Assembly: GCA_027309085.1 (NCBI GenBank) | Contig: DAIDDL010000008.1 | Location: 28,272 to 92,271, forward strand | Reading direction: 5' to 3' | DNA: 64,000 bases | Source of the DNA: Sulfobacillus sp. | GTDB lineage: Bacteria; Bacillota; Sulfobacillia; Sulfobacillales; Sulfobacillaceae | Shown here: positions 41,297 to 50,731 of the stretch, piece after piece | Layout: each line of letters begins with the position of its first letter | Position numbering within the stretch: the first letter of the stretch is position 1 | Made by a program: the position numbers and the translations under genes | The notes under the pieces: generated by a model | Seen by the model: only the letters and a program-made list of their open reading frames with translations | The model's database searches: none | What the model was told of the DNA's origin: nothing

Positions 41297-42553
41297 ATGG
41301 AAGAACGACAACCCAGCCGTACCGCAACCCTGATTACCGGATTCACCATGCTTTTGCTGACGATCATGCTGATTGTGTTTTCTGAACACGGTTATCATGC
41401 CACGGTGGACGCGCTGAAATTGTTTTTTGAAGTGGTCTTCCCGTCTCTCTTGCCTTTTTTCATCCTCTCCGACGTCCTGCTGTCTACGGGGATCGTTCAT
41501 TATCTGGGGGTGTATTTTGAGCCCCTGATGCGCCCGCTGTTCAATGTGCCGGGAGTGGGGTCTTTTGTGTTTTCCATGGGTCTGGCCGCAGGTTACCCGA
41601 TGGACGCCGTGCTGACGGCCAAATTCCGGCGCCAAAACCTGTGCACCAAGGTGGAGGGGGAACGCCTGCTGGCTTTTTCGAACTCGGCAGACCCCCTCTT
41701 TCTCTTTGGAGCGGTCGCCGTGGGAATGTTTGGCCAGCCGGCTTTGGGAGCGGTGCTGGCCTTGGCCCACTACACGTCCGTGCTGATGGTGGGCCTGACG
41801 TTCCGATTTTATGGGCGGCGCGGCGAGGCCAGACGCAACGATGAGGGTGTCATGCTGCGGGGCATTCACAAAAGGGCTATGGAAGCTCTCATGCGCGGGC
41901 GCCAGGAAGATGGGCGGCCTTACGGACAGGTTATCAACCAGGCTATCGCTGAAACGATGGGCACGCTGTTTATGATTATGAGCTTCATGGTTTTATTTGC
42001 GGTACTGCTCAAAGTGCTGACAGTTACGGGGCTGATGGTGGTTTTGACGGCTCCCTTGGGGGCGCTGTTTCATGTCATTGGTCTCTCCCGCAATTTGGTT
42101 CCGGCAGCGGTCAAAGGATTATTTGAAATTGACCTGGGCTCGGCTGCTGCAGCGCAGGCCTCGGCACCCCTGTTGCAGAAGCTGGTGGTTGTATCTGTGG
42201 TGGTGGCTTGGTCCGGGCTGTCCGTGCACGGGCAGGTGGCTTCGGTGCTGGCCGACACGGACATTTCCATGAAGCCGTACTTCATGGCCAGAGCGCTGCA
42301 CGCGGTGTATGCCGGTATCATGACTCTAGTGTTTTTCAGGCCGGTGGAACTGGCTCTGGGGGGACTGACGCTGCCTGCTTTTGCCGACCGGGACTTTCTG
42401 GTGGTGGCCCCGACCGCGCCCACAATGATGGATGCATTTCACGTGACTCTGTTGATTATGGCGCTGTCTCTGACTATTTTGGCTCTTGGCACGGTGGTCG
42501 TGGCCGTCGTCCGCGCGCTGCGGCTGGAATGGCTCGGAGCCCGCTTCCGCTGA
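41297..42553 (+). CDS. ylbJ: Sporulation integral membrane protein YlbJ
   Basis: A 418-residue protein with about nine hydrophobic segments; ATG at 41297 after GAGGTGG. It has the two Gate (nucleoside-recognition) domains of YlbJ, with FPSLLPFFILSDVLLSTG near 55, GLAAGYPMDAVLTAKF near 95 and FSNSADPLFLFGAV near 130. YlbJ is required for spore formation and engulfment-stage events in the mother cell; its transport activity is unproven. It is the clearest sporulation marker here. Confidence 0.87.
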   Translation: MEERQPSRTATLITGFTMLLLTIMLIVFSEHGYHATVDALKLFFEVVFPSLLPFFILSDVLLSTGIVHYLGVYFEPLMRPLFNVPGVGSFVFSMGLAAGYPMDAVLTAKFRRQNLCTKVEGERLLAFSNSADPLFLFGAVAVGMFGQPALGAVLALAHYTSVLMVGLTFRFYGRRGEARRNDEGVMLRGIHKRAMEALMRGRQEDGRPYGQVINQAIAETMGTLFMIMSFMVLFAVLLKVLTVTGLMVVLTAPLGALFHVIGLSRNLVPAAVKGLFEIDLGSAAAAQASAPLLQKLVVVSVVVAWSGLSVHGQVASVLADTDISMKPYFMARALHAVYAGIMTLVFFRPVELALGGLTLPAFADRDFLVVAPTAPTMMDAFHVTLLIMALSLTILALGTVVVAVVRALRLEWLGARFR

Positions 42554-42633
42554 AGAGAGCTCCCGCCTTTCTTGCACCCCCCGATTTCCGCTGCATACCT
42601 TAGAGGCAAAAGCGACATCTAGGGGTGAGCGGC

Positions 42634-42900
42634 GTGGTCCATGAACTAGGAGTAGCGCTGGCGGTGATTGCGGTGTTGGTGGTCAGCCGCCAGCCGCTCA
42701 CGTCCGCAACCGTGTGCCGCCTGTCTGCCCTGGCTGGGGAATTCATCTATTTCACCCGGTGGGCCCCAGAAGTGGGGGTGTGGCTGTTTGCAGTGGCCGT
42801 GGTCGGCAGCGTGGCATCATGGTTTAGGCCAAATCAGGGCCCAGTGGCAGAGATCACCGAAATTGTGGCGTGGACTTGGATGGCCTTGGCGATCTGGTGA
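42634..42900 (+). CDS. Small membrane protein
   Basis: An 88-residue protein; the GTG at 42634 follows AGGGGTGA by 5 nt, while a GTG at 42625 would lie inside that site. Two or three hydrophobic helices fill most of the length (residues 5-20, 45-62, 72-88). It sits between ylbJ and the isomerase gene on the same strand. No family recognised. Confidence 0.5.
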   Translation: MVHELGVALAVIAVLVVSRQPLTSATVCRLSALAGEFIYFTRWAPEVGVWLFAVAVVGSVASWFRPNQGPVAEITEIVAWTWMALAIW

Positions 42901-42941
42901 AGTTTGCTATGATGACAGTATCAACGGCAGCGAGGTGAGCG

Positions 42942-43694
42942 GTGTTTGACTTGACGACCCACTTGGGGGTTCCGTTTTCATGGACAGGCCATCAGGAAGA
43001 TCCGCTGTACCCTTTGATTGACGGGGCATTTGACCATCATGTGGCCCGGAGTCTGGACGAGTTGCGCCCTTTTTTGGAAGATCCGGATGCGCGCGGTTCG
43101 CAGTACGTGTATCACGTCTATGAAGGCGTGCACCTGAAAAGTGAGGAATCCCGCTTCCGTTCCCTGGGAATTGGCGTGGACCTGACCATCATGTGGCCGG
43201 GATCGCTAAGCGCGGAGTGGGTCAAGACGGCGGGGCATTTTCATTCAGCGGCCGACAGTGAGGAATTGCGGGCCGAACTGGTGGAAGTGGTGCAGGGTCA
43301 GGCCTTGTTCCTGCTGCAGTCGGGAGCGCGGGACCGGATTGACGATCTGGTGCTGATATCGGCTGGGCCCGGAGACTGGGTGTTTGTCCCTCCTGGCTAC
43401 GGGCATGTCAGCCTCAATGCCGGAGAGGATGTGCTGGCGCTGGCTTGCGCCCATGCGGCAGATATCTATCTGGAATACGAGGAAATGGCGCGCCACCGCG
43501 GGGCGGGGCTGTGGATCGGGCCGGAGGGGATGCGGGCAAATCCCAGCTACCTCAGGGTTCCACCCCTCAAGAGGCTTACCGCGCGGGAGTTGATTCCCCA
43601 CCCCGGCAAGGACCCCCTGTATCAGATGGCAGGCCGGGGCGGGGCGCCGCTGGATTTTCTGCGGGACCCGCGGCAGCCGCCGCCTTGGCGGTAA
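42942..43694 (+). CDS. pgiA: Cupin-type glucose-6-phosphate isomerase
   Basis: A 250-residue cupin with the metal-binding motif KTAGHFHSAADSEE (near residue 93; two His and a Glu) and the second-motif His in PPGYGHVSLNAG near 147. This is the archaeal/Firmicute PgiA family that interconverts glucose 6-phosphate and fructose 6-phosphate with a divalent metal, unrelated to classical Pgi. The GTG start follows GAGGTGA. It is larger than archaeal PgiA (about 190 residues), with extra N- and C-terminal parts. Confidence 0.8.
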   Translation: MFDLTTHLGVPFSWTGHQEDPLYPLIDGAFDHHVARSLDELRPFLEDPDARGSQYVYHVYEGVHLKSEESRFRSLGIGVDLTIMWPGSLSAEWVKTAGHFHSAADSEELRAELVEVVQGQALFLLQSGARDRIDDLVLISAGPGDWVFVPPGYGHVSLNAGEDVLALACAHAADIYLEYEEMARHRGAGLWIGPEGMRANPSYLRVPPLKRLTARELIPHPGKDPLYQMAGRGGAPLDFLRDPRQPPPWR

Positions 43695-43709
43695 GAAGGC
43701 GCGAAACGA

Positions 43710-44039
43710 TCAGGGAACGAGCTGCAGATCTTGCGCATGATAGCGCTCAAGGACTGCCTTGAAGGCTTGCTCGGGGGATTCCACACACATGACCAGGCCC
43801 CCCTGTTCGAGAATGTCGGCATACTTTTTGGCCCATGTCCTATTCATTCCCAGACGGTAAATGTGATGCTGCACATCCAGGAAAGGATACGGGGCGACAG
43901 CGTGCGTCAGTGGACCCAAGACCAGCACCGCGAGGTCCGGCTGGCGCAGTAAAACGGAAACGGCCGCACTGGCCTGTATGGTTTCAATGCAGGATAGCAG
44001 TGTCTGGGGGTTCTTAAACCATCCGAAAATCCGTGGCAT
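43710..44039 (-). CDS. Hypothetical protein
   Basis: A 109-residue protein starting at the ATG at 44039 after GGAGGTGG. Alternating strands and helices (AVSVLLRQPDLAVLVLGPL; GGLVMCVESPEQAFKAVLE) suggest a compact alpha/beta domain like small stress or ferredoxin-like proteins. No motif identifies it. It converges on the isomerase gene with 15 nt between. Confidence 0.5.
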   Translation of the reverse strand: MPRIFGWFKNPQTLLSCIETIQASAAVSVLLRQPDLAVLVLGPLTHAVAPYPFLDVQHHIYRLGMNRTWAKKYADILEQGGLVMCVESPEQAFKAVLERYHAQDLQLVP

Positions 44040-44102
44040 CAAACCACCTCCGCCACTAGTATCTGCTGTTTTTTGCAATCCATAATGGAAATTGGGTCCA
44101 TT

Positions 44103-44148
44103 CCGGAAGCGAGGGCCATCCTTATTGGGGGATGGCCCTCGCTTCCGG
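44103..44148 (-). terminator. Perfect 19-bp hairpin after the 87-residue protein gene
   Basis: The arm CCGGAAGCGAGGGCCATCC at 44103-44121 is exactly complementary to 44130-44148, loop 8 nt. It lies 3 nt past the stop of the gene at 44152 on the minus strand. No U-tract follows. Confidence 0.65.
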
Positions 44149-44151
44149 CAT

Positions 44152-44415
44152 TTATTGCGGAGTGGCGGGACCGCTCCGGCCTGCGGCCTGTATGAAAAGG
44201 TGGGCGAGCTCGTGCTTCTCATCGTCTTCGGCGACACTCCAGGAGGTATAAGCCAGCCAGTCGTCGGGCTTCTGCCATGTGTGTTGTTTTTTGGTGACCT
44301 GGTTTCCGATGTCGACGAGTCTCCCGTGCAGATCGTCCGCGCTCTCTGGGGTGTAATTTTCCTGGACGTAGGTCCACACAGTGTCCAGCGTTGTCGGAAT
44401 TTCAATGTTCTTCAT
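44152..44415 (-). CDS. Small hypothetical protein
   Basis: An 87-residue acidic, helical, soluble protein with a good GGAGGTGGG site before the ATG. The Trp-rich middle (TWQKPDDWLAYTSWSV) and helical DDEKHELAHLFIQAA end give no known family. It is followed directly by a 19-bp hairpin. Confidence 0.58.
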   Translation of the reverse strand: MKNIEIPTTLDTVWTYVQENYTPESADDLHGRLVDIGNQVTKKQHTWQKPDDWLAYTSWSVAEDDEKHELAHLFIQAAGRSGPATPQ

Positions 44416-44481
44416 AGTCTCCCACCTCCGCCTATAGCCTGTGTAAGGCGCTCAAAACTATGCAGCAGGCGTCGTCGCTCC

Positions 44482-45687
44482 TCACAGGTCCAAACCGGCC
44501 AAACGGGCCGACAGCCAAGAACCGGCGTGATCTTCCGTGTGCCGGATCCACTGGCTGACCACCAGCCACCATGTTTGCCACGGTTTTAGGGGCACACTGT
44601 GGACTTTGTGGGAGATCGTGGAAGGGTCCAGCAGCGGGCGCGGTTTTGTCGGGTGCGCCGGAGGCTTGGGGTGGGAGATAATGGACGGCAATTGCACCTG
44701 GGCAAAGTTGTAGTGATAGTTGATGGCGATCTGCGATGAGGCTTGCGCGGCCGTCAGGGAGGAGGGCGAGTAGTTCCAGTTTACAGTGATATCCTTGCGG
44801 ATGCCGTCGTACAGCCCGATATGCCAGTGGTCCTGCAACGAGGCAAAGTAGCCGTAGGCGCCCCATGTGGGGTCGGCTACGACCCACCCGACGCTTGGCA
44901 GGTAAAACTCGGTCCACTGGTGAAACCCGCCCTGGCCGCTGCCGTTGCTGGTCACATAGCCGCCCACGAAGCGGGCAGGGATTTTAGCGGTGCGCAGCAA
45001 TCCCACGTACAGATCCGCAATATCGCTGCAGATGCCGAGGTGGCTCTCAGCGGTCGCCACCGCGCTGCCAGATGCTTTCAGAGAATAATTATAATGGATG
45101 TTGGCGACAATCCACTGGAAAATGGCGTGAGCTTTCTGCTCGGGATTTTGCCCAGGCTTAATGACAGAGTCGTCGATGCTTTCCAGCACCGGGGAGTCCG
45201 TGTTCACTTCCTGTGCTTCCTGCGCCGGATTGGTATAGGCTTTGTACACGGCGCTGTGGGTATTGTAGGGCGGGTAGGTCAGAGGAAGTTTGTAGCTGAC
45301 TTCCGAAGACGTGGCCGTATAGCGCAAGGAGAGCGTAACGGTCTGGTGGGGTGCGATGGCGCTCCACATAAATGAGCCTATCAAGTTGCCATACTGGTCA
45401 TGGTGCAGACTGACGGGACTGACGCTCTCGGAAATCAGGCGGACCTGCGAGTAGCTGGTCTCCGGCGCCAGCAACACCACATTAGCCTTCACGTCGTAGG
45501 CTTCGGCGGATTCCGTGTTGGTCAGGGTGATGGTCTGGGTAAAGGTGTAATAGGCTGGCAAAGTCGGAATCGCATCCGCTGAGGCGATGCTGGTGTTTTC
45601 CTGCGCGGCCTGTACACCGGGATTCCAACTGACGATCCCCGAGAGCACAATCACCATGCTTAATGTCATAAAGCGCTTAACACCCAC
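44482..45687 (-). CDS. Exported transglutaminase-like protein
   Basis: A 401-residue protein with a signal peptide (residues 1-28). The transglutaminase triad is visible: Cys in GICSDIADLYVGLL near 223, His in GGFHQWTEFYLP near 258, Asp in VVADPTWGA near 274. In bacteria this fold is usually a protease or amidase, less often a cross-linker. Residues 40-150 form a beta-rich N-terminal domain. The C-terminus has a Pro-rich linker (HPKPPAHPTKPRP) and a Trp-rich tail. It acts outside the membrane. Confidence 0.8.
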   Translation of the reverse strand: MGVKRFMTLSMVIVLSGIVSWNPGVQAAQENTSIASADAIPTLPAYYTFTQTITLTNTESAEAYDVKANVVLLAPETSYSQVRLISESVSPVSLHHDQYGNLIGSFMWSAIAPHQTVTLSLRYTATSSEVSYKLPLTYPPYNTHSAVYKAYTNPAQEAQEVNTDSPVLESIDDSVIKPGQNPEQKAHAIFQWIVANIHYNYSLKASGSAVATAESHLGICSDIADLYVGLLRTAKIPARFVGGYVTSNGSGQGGFHQWTEFYLPSVGWVVADPTWGAYGYFASLQDHWHIGLYDGIRKDITVNWNYSPSSLTAAQASSQIAINYHYNFAQVQLPSIISHPKPPAHPTKPRPLLDPSTISHKVHSVPLKPWQTWWLVVSQWIRHTEDHAGSWLSARLAGLDL

Positions 45688-45843
45688 GGCCTATCCCCCT
45701 AGTTGATTAACATAAGTATTATACTGGCCGTCACCGCAAGAGGGAACTGACCTTTCATAGGGGATCAAGGATTTTACTGGGGGAAATGGGAGAAATTCCA
45801 AGATAATTGGAGCCCAGGAGGGGAGGCCGGGAGTACCCGGCCT

Positions 45844-46359
45844 TTAGCGTATCTTTTCCACTTCTGACCGAATATCTTCCAGTTTCACGTACCGGTCGCA
45901 GGCATTTTCCAGTTCCGCGGAAATCATGCCGCGGGTGCCTACACCGATAATTTCTTTCCCGCGCGAGCGAATCAGCTCGACTGCCCGCTCAAAGTCGCCG
46001 TCGCCGGACATGAGGACGGCCACATCATAGCGGTTGACCGTGCTGAACATGTCAATCACAATTTCGATGTCCAAGTTGGCCCGCCGGATGACGGAACTGG
46101 AGCTCTGATCCATGGTCTCCTTGATAGACTTCTCCCGGATTGTGAACCCCAGATGGCGCAGAGCCGTCAGGAAGTCCCGCTGGGAGTTGTCAGGAGGCAC
46201 CTGCACACCGGTGTAATAGAACGCATTGTAAATTTCCCTGCCCCTGGTAAAGTATTCGATGACCCGGGCAAAATCCAGATGCCATCCCAGGACCCGCTGC
46301 GCGTAAAACATGTTTGCGCCGTCAACAAAAATTGCCACCCGTTCATTGCTGTAATCCAC
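45844..46359 (-). CDS. NYN-domain (LabA/DUF88-type) ribonuclease
   Basis: A 171-residue protein; GTG start follows GAGGAGG. The PIN-like NYN core is intact: FVDGANMFY near 11, LDIEIVIDMF near 95, and LMSGDGDFERAVE near 116, giving the acidic metal site. Such proteins cut RNA in a magnesium-dependent way; LabA homologues also affect gene regulation. It is a single-gene unit. Confidence 0.85.
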   Translation of the reverse strand: MDYSNERVAIFVDGANMFYAQRVLGWHLDFARVIEYFTRGREIYNAFYYTGVQVPPDNSQRDFLTALRHLGFTIREKSIKETMDQSSSSVIRRANLDIEIVIDMFSTVNRYDVAVLMSGDGDFERAVELIRSRGKEIIGVGTRGMISAELENACDRYVKLEDIRSEVEKIR

Positions 46360-46557
46360 GTTGTCCTCCTCATGAGTCAGATGCTTTTATATTGCACGCA
46401 CCTCATTGTCTGCTGTTATCTTTAACACGCTAAATAGTGACCCACTCTTATCATACTTAATCCTGCGCCAAACGCTAAGTATTTATAAACCCGCGGCCGA
46501 AGAAATTTGTGTGCGGAACGTGCTTTTCGTTATATGATCGGAGATAAAGATGAGGAG

Positions 46558-47871
46558 ATGATAAAGATTTCGGGTGTGCGCATTGTGGTCATTGGGGGCG
46601 GGAGCTCCTATACCCCGGAGTTGATGTCCGGGTTGCTCAAAGCTCAGGACCTGCCCGTGGAGAGTGTCACGCTGGTTGACGTGCCTGAGGGCAAGGAAAA
46701 GCTGGAAACTGTGCGCCTGTTCTGCCAGCGCCTCATTGATGAGGCGGGGTCAAGCATCCAGCTGCAGACGGCGCTCGACCGCCATGAGGCGTTGGCGCAG
46801 GCGGATTTTGTGTTGAGCCAGTTCCGTGCCGGGGGGCTGGAGGCCCGCGCCCGTGATGAGCGGATCCCCTTGCGCTACGGTGCTATCGGGCAGGAAACCG
46901 TGGGGGCTGGGGGCTTTGCCAATGCCCTGCGCACTATTCCTGTGACAATAGGATTGGCCCGCGAGCTGGAATCAGCGAATCCAGACGCCTGGCTGATTAA
47001 TTTCACCAATCCTTCGGGGATGGTGACAGAGGCCCTGCTGCGCCATACTAGGGTGCGCAGCATCGGTTTGTGCAATGTGCCCATTACCATTGAGCGCACC
47101 ATCGCGCAGGCCTTGCAAGTGCCGCCAGAGGCGGTGTCCCTGGATTTTTTTGGACTGAATCACCTGTCTTTTGCCCGGGGGGTCTATGTCAACGGGAAAA
47201 ATATCACCCCGCTAGTGTTGGAATTTCTCAAGAGCCCGCAGACGCAGGTGGCTAATATTCCCGACCAGCAGTGGGACCGGGATGTGCTGGATGCGGTGGG
47301 AATGCTCCCCAATCCCTATCTCCAGTACTACTGGAATCCCGGTGAGATGCTTAGCCGCGAGCAAAGCGCGATGGCGGCAGGGAAAGGCACGCGGGCCAAT
47401 GAGGTGATGGCTGTCGAGAAGTCGCTCTTCCAGGCGTATCAGGATCCCGGCCAACGGACACTGCCGGAGGCCTTGATGCAGCGGGGCGGCGCATATTACA
47501 GCACCGTAGCAGTCATGCTAATCGAATCTCTCGCCCTAAACAGGCGCCGGGAGATTGTGGTGAATGTCCGCAATGGGCACGCGCTGCCGGAACTGCCTGA
47601 GAGCAGCGTGGTGGAAGTGCCGGCAGTGGTCGATGGACGGGGCGCGGTGGCCTTGGAGTGCGGCCCGATGCCGGCCTCGGTGAGGGGACTGATCCAACAA
47701 GTGAAGGCATACGAGGAACTGACGATTGAGGCGGCCATGACAGGGAGCCGCAAGACGGCTCTGACAGCTCTGATGAATAATCCGCTGGTGCCTTCGGCTG
47801 GTGCGGCGGCGAAAATTCTTGAAGATATTCTCCAAGAGAACGCGGCCTTCCTGCCGCAATTTGCCGTATGA
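46558..47871 (+). CDS. Family 4 glycosidase (6-phospho-beta-glucosidase-like)
   Basis: A 437-residue protein with the NAD motif VVIGGGSSYTPELM near residue 9, NFTNPSGMVTEA near 150, and metal ligands in LCNVPI (Cys) and FGLNHLSF (His). GH4 enzymes cleave by NAD- and manganese-dependent oxidation/elimination. The NHLS form suggests 6-phospho-beta-glucosides, but the cotranscribed acetylglucosamine-type kinase suggests an amino-sugar. The ATG lies adjacent to AGGAG, so the start is uncertain. Confidence 0.85.
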   Translation: MIKISGVRIVVIGGGSSYTPELMSGLLKAQDLPVESVTLVDVPEGKEKLETVRLFCQRLIDEAGSSIQLQTALDRHEALAQADFVLSQFRAGGLEARARDERIPLRYGAIGQETVGAGGFANALRTIPVTIGLARELESANPDAWLINFTNPSGMVTEALLRHTRVRSIGLCNVPITIERTIAQALQVPPEAVSLDFFGLNHLSFARGVYVNGKNITPLVLEFLKSPQTQVANIPDQQWDRDVLDAVGMLPNPYLQYYWNPGEMLSREQSAMAAGKGTRANEVMAVEKSLFQAYQDPGQRTLPEALMQRGGAYYSTVAVMLIESLALNRRREIVVNVRNGHALPELPESSVVEVPAVVDGRGAVALECGPMPASVRGLIQQVKAYEELTIEAAMTGSRKTALTALMNNPLVPSAGAAAKILEDILQENAAFLPQFAV

Positions 47872-48854
47872 GCGCGGTATATATCGGCGTGGATGGCGGC
47901 GCCAGCAAAACTGAAGCGGTGGCAGCGCGAGACGGGAAAATATTGGCCATGGCACGCACCGGGCCCTCCAATCCACAAGGTCCGGTGGGCTTTGACGGCG
48001 CTATGGACGCGGTGGGGCAGGCGGTGTCAGACGTGATGGCCCAAGCTGGAGTCGGTGCTGCGGCCGTCCGGCGGGCCGTGTTGGGTCTGGCCGGGGCAGA
48101 CTTCCCGGAAGACATTGCCAAGATGACAGAAGGCCTGCAGCAGCGGTTGCCTGGGCTGTCTTTCGCGGTCGTCAATGATACCCAGATCGCCCTGGCGGGC
48201 GGGTCCCGGTCCGGGTTTGGCATCGCGGTGATCTGCGGCACCGCCACCAATGTGCTGGCCAGGCGTGCAGACGGGCAACAGTTTTCAGTCGGCGGCCTGG
48301 GATATGAGATGGGTGATTACGGCGGGGGGGCGGATCTCGCCCGTGACGTGCTGCACCACGCCTTTCGCAGTGCCGAGGGCAGAGGACCCAAAACCCTGTT
48401 GGAGGAGAGGGTGCTGGAGCGCCTCGGGCAGCCCGATTACGCGTCACTGCGCCGGGCGATGTATTTTGGCGCCATTCACCCCTATGCTTTCCTGGCGCTG
48501 GTGCCACTCTGTTTTGAATCCGCCCGCCAGGGAGACGGGGTGGCGGAGGCGCTCTTGCGCACCATGGCCGATGCCTTAGCCACGAGCGTGGTGGCGGCGG
48601 CCAGGGCTTTGCCGTTTGACCGGGGAGAGATGGAAGTCATTACCGTGGGGTCTTTGTGGAACGGGGCGTCGGATCTCTTGCGCACGCATTTCGGGGAGAT
48701 TATGGGTGAGGCGTATCCGGCCTGCGACATCCATGCCCCTTGCCTGTCCCCGGCGGCGGGGGCATTGCTGATGGCGTCAGGCGGGGATGACCCCGGCCAA
48801 GAGGCGCTGCGCCGCCTGCTGGCCGCCCAAGAGGACATGGCCCCTGAGCGCTAA
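47868..48854 (+). CDS. BadF/BadG-type sugar kinase (N-acetylglucosamine kinase-like)
   Basis: A 328-residue ASKHA-fold kinase: phosphate-1 motif GVDGGASKTEAV near 7, NDTQIALAGG near 104, ICGTATNVLA near 121, and GGLGYEMGDYGGG near 142. This arrangement is typical of eukaryotic-like N-acetylglucosamine or glucosamine kinases. The ATG overlaps the GH4 stop (ATGA), so the pair is one operon, giving release and phosphorylation of a sugar. The last 4 nt overlap the convergent antiporter gene. Confidence 0.8.
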   Translation: MSAVYIGVDGGASKTEAVAARDGKILAMARTGPSNPQGPVGFDGAMDAVGQAVSDVMAQAGVGAAAVRRAVLGLAGADFPEDIAKMTEGLQQRLPGLSFAVVNDTQIALAGGSRSGFGIAVICGTATNVLARRADGQQFSVGGLGYEMGDYGGGADLARDVLHHAFRSAEGRGPKTLLEERVLERLGQPDYASLRRAMYFGAIHPYAFLALVPLCFESARQGDGVAEALLRTMADALATSVVAAARALPFDRGEMEVITVGSLWNGASDLLRTHFGEIMGEAYPACDIHAPCLSPAAGALLMASGGDDPGQEALRRLLAAQEDMAPER

Positions 48855-50623
48855 ATAGGTGGAGGGCTTTCGAATATGCCGCGGATCTCGTGGCGCCGGG
48901 GGGCTGGGCAGACAACAGTGACCATATCCCCTTCCCGCAATGTGGAAGACCCGCGCGGGATGAGGTGCTCCCGTTCCCGCGCGATGCCGATCACCAGCGT
49001 ATCCTCCGGCAGCCTCAAGTCGCGCAGGGCTACGTTGACAGCGCCGGGGTTGGTGACTTCCAGTTCCAACATGGACGACCACAGGCTGGTCTCGACAAGA
49101 CCCGAGAGCGGGGAGCGGATCATTGTTTCCAGGAGCTGCATGGAGGCCACCGCAGCGACAAAGGGGATCAGCCCGGCGGCCTGGGCCTGTTCGCGGGCCT
49201 CGGTGGGCACATCGACGATGACATGGTCAGGATGAAGCAGCGCGGCGATTTTCCTGCCCCATGTAATGTTTTGCTCCCACTGGGCCGCACCCAGCAAAGC
49301 CACCACATGCACCGTCTGGGCCAAAACGGGCGCCATGGCGCTGGCCTGGCTGGCGGTTTCATAGGTGTGCACCGGGTATTCCTGAGTTTTCAGGTGGTTG
49401 GCGATAGGCCGGGTCCAGTGGTTGGGGCCGATGAGGACTATATCGTGCCGCGACGGGGGACGGGCAGGACTTAAACGGTGGAATATTGGCGGGAAGATAA
49501 CTGCTGATAGCACTGAGGTGATGATCATGGCGAGATACAGGGACTGAGAAATGATATGGGCCTGATAGAGAATCAAGGATCCGGCGACCGTCACCGACAG
49601 CCTCGTGGCCAGCAGCGCGGCCATGGCCAGGGCATGCGGCTTGGGAAACAGCCGCAGCAAGATGACCGATGCACCCGTGCTGATGGCTACCACGCCGATC
49701 AGGAACAGGCCCGCCAGGATCCAGATGTGGTCCGATGCCAGAGCGGGGCGCAGGTTCAAGTTGGACCCTACGGTGACGAAGAAAAACGGAATGAAGTAGC
49801 CAAATCCCAAGGCATCCAGCTTGTCTTGCAATATCGCCCGGTCGCGTCCCACAATCATGGATACCACAATGCCTGCGAGGAACGCGCCCAGCACGGTGAT
49901 GGTGCCCAGTGTGTCCGCCAACGCGATGAAGAGGGTGATGATCATCATCACCCCGCGCACCCCGATCTGCCCAGTGACACTGTCCTGGCCGCTGCCGAAC
50001 CAGGCCCGGTGCAAGAATCCTGAGGTGGATTTGGCGATGAGCGGCGGGATGAACAGCAGCAGCACGAGGAAAATGCGCAGCGCGGCGCCGTGGCGGGTGA
50101 GCGCGGCTAAAGCGGTCACTCCCAGCAAGCTCGTAAAGTCCACGACCAGGCTGATGGACAAGATCCACTGTCCGAATGTTGTGTCGACCAGACCCCGCTC
50201 CTTCAGCGTGGGCAAGAGCACAGTGGGGGCGCTGCTGCCCAGCAGCAGGGACACAGCCACGGGGGCATGCACCATCCCCAAGCCCTGAAACAGAAATCCT
50301 TCGGTGAATGCCAGACCCATCCACAGCAAGGCAATAGGCCACAGCCACTGGCTGTGGGGGAGTTTGGGTGCGCTGCCTTTCAGCCAGGAATCTAAATTCG
50401 TCTCCAGCCCATAGAGAAACATAATGTAAGACAAGCCAAAGAGGGAGAGGAAGCTGACGGGGGCGGGGTCGTGAATCCACCCGAACCCGCTCTTGCCGAA
50501 TACTACCCCCAGCAAAATCTCCGCAGCCGCAAACGGGATCTTGATTTTCGTCCTTAACAGGACCCACGGCACCATGAGCGCGATAACAGAGACAACCAGA
50601 ATCGAGACGATGATGTGCGACAT
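48851..50623 (-). CDS. CPA2-type cation/proton antiporter with RCK domain
   Basis: A 590-residue protein; ATG at 50623 shortly after GGGAGG. About 12 hydrophobic segments (residues 1-390) include the early AAEILLGVVFGKSGFG and DFTSLLG; residues 420-500 recall a TrkA-N (RCK) domain, and 515-585 a TrkA-C domain with LPEDTLVIGI and RGSSTLREGDMVTVV. It would exchange potassium or sodium for protons under nucleotide control; useful for cytoplasmic pH in an acidophile. Confidence 0.83.
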   Translation of the reverse strand: MSHIIVSILVVSVIALMVPWVLLRTKIKIPFAAAEILLGVVFGKSGFGWIHDPAPVSFLSLFGLSYIMFLYGLETNLDSWLKGSAPKLPHSQWLWPIALLWMGLAFTEGFLFQGLGMVHAPVAVSLLLGSSAPTVLLPTLKERGLVDTTFGQWILSISLVVDFTSLLGVTALAALTRHGAALRIFLVLLLFIPPLIAKSTSGFLHRAWFGSGQDSVTGQIGVRGVMMIITLFIALADTLGTITVLGAFLAGIVVSMIVGRDRAILQDKLDALGFGYFIPFFFVTVGSNLNLRPALASDHIWILAGLFLIGVVAISTGASVILLRLFPKPHALAMAALLATRLSVTVAGSLILYQAHIISQSLYLAMIITSVLSAVIFPPIFHRLSPARPPSRHDIVLIGPNHWTRPIANHLKTQEYPVHTYETASQASAMAPVLAQTVHVVALLGAAQWEQNITWGRKIAALLHPDHVIVDVPTEAREQAQAAGLIPFVAAVASMQLLETMIRSPLSGLVETSLWSSMLELEVTNPGAVNVALRDLRLPEDTLVIGIAREREHLIPRGSSTLREGDMVTVVCPAPRRHEIRGIFESPPPI

Positions 50624-50731
50624 AGTCCTCCCGCGGGGATTGCCCCAAGTTTCTTGTCGTAGTTGTGCGTCACAGATGCCGCATGAAGGCCAGCGTTTGC
50701 CCGAAACGGGCAAACGAGATACCATAGGGTT

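Noticed and set aside
40880..41869. Long minus-strand frame (about 330 codons) opposite ylbJ and the 23-bp hairpin
   Set aside because: It is antisense to ylbJ for half its length, His/Gln/Arg-rich with no domain, and has no ribosome site; a shadow frame.
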